A stretch of 64,000 nucleotides of DNA from Macrostomum hystrix (lineage: Eukaryota; Platyhelminthes; Macrostomidae): NCBI GenBank assembly GCA_950097015.1, contig CATNEN010000039.1:6216501-6280500 (forward strand). Direction: 5' to 3'. Shown piece after piece: positions 44,801-53,800 of the stretch; positions within the stretch are counted from its first letter, which is position 1; the number at the start of each line of letters is the position of its first letter. Both the position numbers and the translations under genes were made by a program. A model generated the notes under the pieces. It saw only the letters and a program-made list of their open reading frames with translations. It was not told the DNA's origin and ran no database searches.

Positions 44801-47800
44801 GCTGGGCCTGGAATTGGCGCAGGGCTCGCACAATGCCTTTGAATGTGGCGGCAACGTTGGTGAAGTTCGCGATGCCGCCGCCGATTATGAGTACTTTGCC
44901 GTCTGGCCGAACTGTGCGCGTCATCAGGGACAGCAGAGTCTTGGCATACTCATAGGTCTGCTCTTCAGTAGGAGCCCCAGAATACTCGCCGTAATTCGCC
45001 AACTCCTCCGCCGAGCCCATGTCGCAGACGGTGTCAGCGTAGATCACGGAGGCGCCGCCGCCGGCCACCATAGTCCAGACACGGCCTTCCGGATTCAGTA
45101 CAGTCAGCTTCAAGGAGGCACCGGACCTGGCGTCTAGCTCGGCTATGTAGGCCTCCTCCGGGAAGGCTTCGCGGCCGAACGGGGGCGGAAAGTCCACGCT
45201 GCCCCAAGCCGCTTTGCACAGATACTCGGCGCACTGGTCCAGCCTGGCTGCCAGGTCCAGGATGTGAACCCGGCCTGAGCACACAACCAGCGGATTCACC
45301 TCCAGGTAGGTGAAGTGCAGCTCGCAATAGACCCGATGCAGCTCGGCGATGAAGCTCAGCAGGAGGCTGGGGAAAAATTGAAGTGAGATTCTAATTTAAA
45401 CTGCAGCATGTCAATCCCGGCAAAGTGACCTCCGTAAACTGACCTCACTGAACTGACCTCACTAAACTGACCTCACTAAACTGACCTCACTAAACTGACG
45501 TCACTTAACTGACCTCACTAAACTGACGTCACTTAACTGACCTCACTGAACTGACCTCACTAAACTGACCTCACTAAACTGACCTCACTAAACTGACCTC
45601 ACTAAACTGACCTCACTAAACTGACCTAACTTAGCTGACTTTACTGAACTGATCTCACTAAACTGATCCCATCTAATTAAAGCTACTGATCCCATCCAAT
45701 TAAAACTACTGATCCCATCTAATTAAAGCTACTGATCCCATCTAATTAAAGCTACTGATCCCATCTAATTAAAGCTACTGATCCCATCTAATTAAAGCTA
45801 CTGATCCCATCTAATTAAAGCTACTGATCCCATCTAATTAAAGCTACTGATCCCATCTAATTAAAGCTACTGATCCCATCTAATTAAAGCTACTGATCCC
45901 ATCTAATTAAAGCTACTGATCCCATCTAATTAAAGCTACTGATCCCATCTAATTAAAGCTACTGATCCCATCTAATTAAAGCTACTGATCCCATCTAATT
46001 AAAGCTACTGATCCCATCTAATTAAAGCTACTGATCCCATCTAATTAAAGCTACTGATCCCATCTAATTAAAGCTACTGATCCCATCTAATTAAAGCTAC
46101 TGATCCCATCTAATTAAAGCTACTGATCTCATCTAATTAAAGCTACTGATCCCATCTAATTAAAGCTACTGATCCCATCTAATTAAAGCTATTGATCCGA
46201 TCTAATTAAAGCTACTGATCCCATCTAATTAAAGCTACTGATCTCATCTAATTTAAGCTACTGATCCCATCTAATTAAAGCTACTGATCCCATCTAATTA
46301 AAGCTACTGATCCCATCTAATTAAAGCTACTGATCCCATCTAATTAAAGCTACTGATCCCATCTAATTAAAGCTACTGATCCCATCTAATTAAAGCTACT
46401 GATCCCATCTAATTGAAGCTACTGATCCCATCTAATTAAAGCTACTGATCCCATCTAATTAAAGCTACTGATCCCATCTAATTAAAGCTACTGATCCCAT
46501 CTAATTGAAGCTACTGATCCCATCTAATTAAAGCTACTGATCCCATCTAATTGAAGCTACTGATCCTATCTAATTAAAGCTACTGATCCCATCTAATTAA
46601 AGCTACTGATCCCATCTAATTAAAGCTACTGATCCCATCTAATTAAAGCTACTGATCCCATCTAATTAAAGCTACTGATCCCATCTAATTAAAGCTACTG
46701 ATCCCATCTAATTAAAGCTACTGATCCCATCTAATTAAAGCTACTGATCCCATCTAATCGAAGCTACTGATCCCATCTAATTGAAGCTACTGATCCCATC
46801 TAATTAAAGCTACTGATCCCATCTAATTAAAGCTACTGATCCCATCTAATTAAAGCTACTGATCCCATCTAATTAAAGCTACTGATCCCATCTAATTGAA
46901 GCTACTGATCCCATCTAATTAAAGCTACTGATCCCATCTAATTAAAGCTACTGATCCCATCCAATTAAAGCTACTGATCCCATCTAATTGAAGCTACTGA
47001 TCCCATCTAATTAAAGCTACTGATCCCATCTAATTAAAGCTACTGATCCCATCTAATTAAAGCTACTGATCCCATCTAATTAAAGCTACTGATCCCATCT
47101 AATTAAAGCTACTGATCCCATCTAATTAAAGCTACTGATCCCATCTAATTAAAGCTACTGATCCCATCTAATTAAAGCTACTGATCCCATCAAACTGAAG
47201 CTACTGATCAATTCTTACTTGGTTTTCGAACAGTACTACTGTGGCTAAAGTATACAAGCACTTATGGCTACAGAGTGTTATGAAACATGTCTACAACTAT
47301 AATTAAAAAGGCAATAGTGACCCCTCAGCCCTAAGACGAAACTCTCAAATACGATCGAAATTCAACTAGCCATCGTAGAGAGTGGCCTTAAAGCACAGCG
47401 TGACAAAGTGGACCAGAAGGCCAATTAGAATTCCGTAAAGCGGGGCAGCTCTCATTTATGCAAATGTATAGCATACATGCCTCTAATAAGTATGTAGGGT
47501 GGCTGGAACTAAAGTTTTCCTTCTGACAGATTTAATTTACTCAGAAGTTTTGGAATCGAACGGGCGGCTCTCGCGTGGTCAGCGGCAAAGCGTGAGGAGC
47601 CAGGCAAGCAGCCTCATTACAGACTGACCCTCCATGACCAGCTGCTCAGCTTTGAGAATTAAGAAGATCAGCCTCTTCTATGTTTTTAAAGCTTGAAATG
47701 AGAATTCAATCTTGAAAACAGTCAATAAAGTGCAGTTAGAAAACATTCTAAAAACAGGAATACGCTATACCGTAAATAATACAATTTAGATATTGGAGCT

Positions 47801-50800
47801 AGATTAGCGAATGCTGAAGCTAATTTCAGAGCAATAAATTCAAAGGCTACAGATCCCAGTTCAATAAGGCTACAGATCCCAGTTCAATAAGGCTACAGAT
47901 TCCAGTTCAATAAGGCTACAGATCCCAGTTCAATAAGGCTACAGATCCCAGTTCAATAAGGCTACAGACCCCAGTTCAATAAGGCTACAGACCCCAGTTC
48001 AATGAGGCTACAGATCCCAGTTCAATAAGGCTACAGATCCCAGTTCAATAAGGCTACAGATCCCAGTTCAATAAGGCTACAGATTCCAGTTCAATAAGGC
48101 TACAGATCCCAGTTCAATAAGGCTACAGATCCCAGTTCAATAAGGCTACAGACCCCAGTTCAATAAGGCTACAGACCCCAGTTCAATGAGGCTACAGATC
48201 CCAGTTCAATAAGGCTACAGATCCCAGTTCAATAAGGCTACAGATCCCAGTTCAATAAGGCTACAGATCCCAGTTCAATAAGGCTACAGATCCCAGTTCA
48301 ATAAGGCTACAGATCCCAGTTCAATAAGGCTACAGATTCCAGTTCAATAAGGCTACAGACCCCAGTTCAATAAGGCTACAGATCCCAGTTCAATGAGGCT
48401 ACAGATCCCAGTTCAATAAGGCTACAGATCCCAGTTCAATAAGGCTACAGATCCCAGTTCAATGAGGCTACAGATTCCAGTTCAATAAGGCTACAGACCC
48501 CAGTTCAATAAGGCTACAGATCCCAGTTCAATGAGGCTACAGATTCCAGTTCAATGAGGCTACAGATCCCAGTTCAATAAGGCTACAGATCCCAGTTCAA
48601 TAAGGCTACAGATCCCAGTTCAATGAGGCTACAGATTCCAGTTCAATGAGGCTACAGATCCCAGTTCAATAAGGCTACAGACCCCAGTTCAATGAGGCTA
48701 CAGATCCCAGTTCAATGAGGCTACAGATCCCAGTTCAATGAGGCTACAGATCCCAGTTCAATGAGGCTACAGATCCCAGTTCAATGAGGCTACAGACCCC
48801 AGTTCAATAAGGCTACAGACCCCAGTTCAATAAGGCTACAGACCCCAGTTCAATAAGGCTACAGATTCCAGTTCAATAAGGCTACAGACCCCAGTTCAAT
48901 AAGGCTACAGACCCCAGTTCAATAAGGCTACAGACCCCAGTTCAATAAGGCTACAGACCCCAGTTCAATAAGGCTACAGATTCCAGTTCAATAAGGCTAC
49001 AGACCCCAGTTCAATAAGGCTACAGACCCCAGTTCAATAAGGCTACAGACCCCAGTTCAATAAGGCTACAGACCCCAGTTCAATAAGGCTACAGACCCCA
49101 GTTCAATAAGGCTACAGATTCCAGTTCAATGAGGCTACAGATCCCAGTTCAATAAGGCTACAGATCCCAGTTCAATAAGGCTACAGATCCCAGTTCAATA
49201 AGGCTACAGATCCCAGTTCAATAAGGCTACAGACCCCAGTTCAATAAGGCTACAGATCCCAGTTCAATAAGGCTACAGATCCCAGTTCAATGAGGCTACA
49301 GATCCCAGTTCAATAAGGCTACAGACCCCAGTTCAATGAGGCTACAGACCCCAGTTCAATAAGGCTACAGATCCCAGTTCAATGAGGCTACAGATCCCAG
49401 TTCAATAAGGCTACAGATCCCAGTTCAATAAGGCTACAGATCCCAGTTCAATAAGGCTACAGATCCCAGTTCAATAAGGCTACAGATCCCAGTTCAATAA
49501 GGCTACAGATTCCAGTTCAATGAGGCTACAGATTCCAGTTCAATAAGGCTACAGATCCCAGATAAATAAGGCTGCAGATCCCAGTTCAATAAGGCTACAG
49601 ATCCCAGATAAATAAGGCTGCAGATCCCAGTTCAATAAGGCTACAGATCCCAGATAAATAAGGCTGCAGATCCCAGTTCAATAAAGCTACAGATCCCAGA
49701 TAAATAAGGCTGCAGATCCCAGTTCAATAAGGCTACAGATCCCAGATAAATAAGGCTACAGATCCCAGTTCAATAAGGCTACAGATCCCAGATAAATAAG
49801 GCTGCAGATCCCAGTTCAATAAGGCTACAGATCCCAGATAAATAAGGCTGCAGATCCCAGTTTTGTCTTAGCAAAAATGGTCACTAAGGAACCGGGAGCC
49901 AATGATATCCCGTCTCTAGATTTTTTGCCCAAAATCAACAAAAGAAGTACCTAGTGGTTTTTACCTGATGCGCATATTATAGCAAATAATAACTGTTATA
50001 ACTGTCATAGCAAAAGTAGAAATTCGAGAAACAAAATCCAATGTCTCGAACTGCTACTGTTAAAGGACAAAAAATAGCCAGAAAACACACAATTCGTAGC
50101 CCAAACAGCTCACACAAGCAGCATGAATTAAAGAATGCTGCTTCTAATAAGAGTGCAAGCGTGCCAGATGCGAGAGGCAGAATGGCTGAAACAGAAAGGC
50201 CCCCAGAAGACAAGCAGCGCGCATTGAAAGAAGATCAATATGAAGGACTAGAAAGAGAAGAGACGAGCGGAAGAAGGGTTTAAGGAAAAAAACCAGAAGA
50301 GTCAACTTAACATTAGTTGCAATTTGCTCGTTTGCAGATGCTTGGCCTCCCCAGAGGGGCTGGGGCGAGAGCTGTCATTATTTTCCATGGGGAGAATCAT
50401 CCCCCATGAGCCCAGTGCAGCCAGCTGTGGGAATACTGAGACGGAACTGCAGGCGGGGCAATCAGGCCAGACTGAGCAATGTTTTATTTAAGCTAAAAAA
50501 CATCACAGCGCCCGTCTTCTGAGTGAACTAAAATTAACTTTCAAATAGCATAAAAATCTATGCTTATGAATTACTCGAGCTTAGATATTTTCCTAAACTA
50601 GTGTCTCGCGACCCATTTCAGATAACCTCCGCGGTAATAATAAAACTGACACACATTGCAGAGACACGTTTCATGAAGGTAAATGATAATAGAACAGAAC
50701 AGCTGCGGCATTAAAATTAAGTCATGCGTAAGTCAAGCTTGGCTGACTAGAATTGAATTTCAGAAATGTCATTTTCCCTAATGTTATTTAGTGCTACAAA

Positions 50801-53800
50801 TCCTGACCTCCTCGTGCATCCCGTTCCCAGCTCTCTGATTGGCCAGTCTCTACTTCAAATATAATAAAATGTAGGCATTAGGCTACTTAATTTTCCAACA
50901 CGCTGTGTTCTCGCATCCCGCATACGCTCCCTGCTCCCTGATTGGCTAATCTAGCTAGGCCTAGAACATTTTTTCTACTATGGACTGTTATCGCATTTGG
51001 CATACCCTCCCCACTCTCTGATTGGCTGGTCTAGCTAGGCCTAGAACATTTTTTCTACCATGGACTGTTATCGCATTTGGCATACCCTCCCCACTCTCTG
51101 ATTGGCTGGTCTAGCTAGGCCTAGAACATTTTTTCTACCATGGACTGTTATCGCATTTGGCATACCCTCCCCACTCTCTGATTGGCTGGTCTAGCTAGGC
51201 CTAGAACATTTTTTCTACCCTGGACTGTTATCGCATTTGGCATACCCTCCCCACTCTGTGATTGGCTGGTCTAGCTAGGCCTAGAACATTTTTTCTACCC
51301 TGGACTGTTATCGCATTTGGCATACCCTCCCCACTCTCTGATTAGCTGGTCACATTTCACATTCCTAGAACATCACATTTCTGCCCTGATCTGTAAACGG
51401 CTAGTCGCATCTGGCACCTCACTCTCTCTGATTGGCAAGTCTGATCTGACTCTGATAATTTCTATCATCAGTTCCAAGTTTTTTAATTGGCTTACTTAGC
51501 CCTAACACACTTCACTCACTCCCTCGCTGCCCCCACAAAAAAAGTTATAATGATAGAATCCCTAACCACTGGGTCGCAAAGTACTAAACCTACCTGTGCA
51601 CCTTGGCATCCTTGATGCCTGTTAGCAGGGCAGCAATTTGGCTCTCTGTCGCCTTGGTGTCAATCGGTATCTCCTGGCGGAGCGCCTGTTAAGAAGAACG
51701 ACAAGTATCGTTAATGAGGGTTGATGAAAAAACACGAATTAGATTTTGCTAACACTAATTAGCATTTGAAACGTTTTGGTAATCTGGTAAAAGTTCTAAA
51801 ATCCTAAATGTAGGACAGGGTATTGCCATATACAATCTTACGTGATGTTGAATTAAGGGACTGAATGATGCCTGAGGAAGGGACTGAATGATGCCTGAGG
51901 AAGGGACTGAATGATGCCTGAGGAATGGACTGAATGATGCCTGAGGAATGGACTGAATGATGCCTGAGGAATGGACTGAATGATGCCTGAGGAATGGACT
52001 GAATGATGCCTGAGGAATGGACTGAATTATGCCTGAGGAATGGACTGAATGATGCCTGAGGAATGGACTGAATGATGCCTGAGGAATGGACTGAATTATG
52101 CCTGAGGAAGGGACTCAATGATGCCTGAGGAAGGGACTCAATGATGCCTGAGGAAGGGACTCAATGATGCCTGAGGAATGGACTGAATTATGCCTGAGGA
52201 AGGGACTCAATGATGCCTGAGGAATGGACTGAATGATGCCTGAGGAAGGGACTGAATGATGCCTGAGGAATGGACTGAATGATGCCTGAGGAATGGACTG
52301 AATGATGCCTGAGGAAGGGACTGAATGATGCCTGAGGAATGGACTGAATGATGCCTGAGGAATGGACTGAATGATGCCTGAGGAATGGACTAAATGATGC
52401 CTGAGGAAGGGACTCAATGATGCCTGAGGAATGGACTGAATGATGCCTGAGGAATGGACTGAATGATGCCTGAGGAATGGACTGAATGATGCCTGAGGAA
52501 TGGACTGAATGATGCCTGAGGAATGGACTGAATGATGCCTGAGGAATGGACTGAATGATGCCTGAGGAATGGACTGAATGATGCCTGAGGAATGGACTGA
52601 ATTATGCCTGAGGAAGGGACTCAATGATGCCTGAGGAAGGGACTCAATGATGCCTGAGGAAGGGACTCAATGATGCCTGAGGAATGGACTGAATTATGCC
52701 TGAGGAAGGGACTCAATGATGCCTGAGGAATGGACTGAATGATGCCTGAGGAAGGGACTGAATGATGCCTGAGGAATGGACTGAATGATGCCTGAGGAAG
52801 GGACTGAATGATGCCTGAGGAATGGACTGAATGATGCCTGAGGAATGGACTAAATTATGCCTGAGGAAGGGACTCAATGATGCCTGAGGAATGGACTGAA
52901 TGATGCCTGAGGAATGGACTGAATGATGCCTGAGGAATGGACTGAATGATGCCTGAGGAATGGACTGAATGATGCCTGAGGAATGGACTGAATGATGCCT
53001 GAGGAATGGACTGAATGATGCCTGAGGAATGGACTGAATGATGCCTGAGGAATGGACTGAATGATGCCTGAGGAAGGGACTGAATGATGCCTGAGGAAGG
53101 GACTCAATGATGCCTGAGGAATGGACTGAATGATGCCTGAGGAATAGACTGAATGATGCCTGAGGAATGGACTGAATGATGCCTGAGGAATGGACTAAAT
53201 TATGCCTGAGGAAGGGACTCAATGATGCCTGAGGAATGGACTGAATGATGCCTGAGGAATGGACTGAATGATGCCTGAGGAATGGACTGAATGATGCCTG
53301 AGGAATGGACTGAATGATGCCTGAGGAATGGACTGAATGATGCCTGAGGAATGGACTAAATGATGCCTGAGGAAGGGACTCAATGATGCCTGAGGAATGG
53401 ACTGAATGATGCCTGAGGAATGGACTGAATGATGCCTGAGGAATGGACTGAATGATGCCTGAGGAATGGACTGAATGATGCCTGAGGAATGGACTGAATG
53501 ATGCCTGAGGAATGGACTGAATGATGCCTGAGGAATGGACTGAATGATGCCTGAGGAATGGACTGAATGATGCCTGAGGAATGGACTGAATGATGCCTGA
53601 GGAAGGGACTGAATGATGCCTGAGGAATGGACTGAATGATGCCTGAGGAAGGGACTGAATGATGCCTGAGGAAGGGACTCAATGATGCCTGAGGAATGGA
53701 CTCAATGATGCCTGAGGAATGGACTGAATGATGCCTGAGGAATAGACAGAATGATGCCTGAGGAATGGACTGAATGATGCCTGAGGAATAGACTGAATGA

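Larger units (their letters stand above)
45367..51593 (-). other. ACLY intron 5, 6.2 kb with four arrays
   Basis: It contains arrays of 14, 23, 23 and 80 bp listed separately. The unique gaps 47210-47840 and 49870-50925 hold no gene I can support. A charged 80-aa frame at 50041-50283 (plus) is probably chance. Confidence 0.8.

Noticed and set aside
50041-50283. Charged 80-aa plus-strand frame in ACLY intron 5
   Set aside because: AT-rich codons, no motif, no flanking splice or poly(A) evidence; likely chance.
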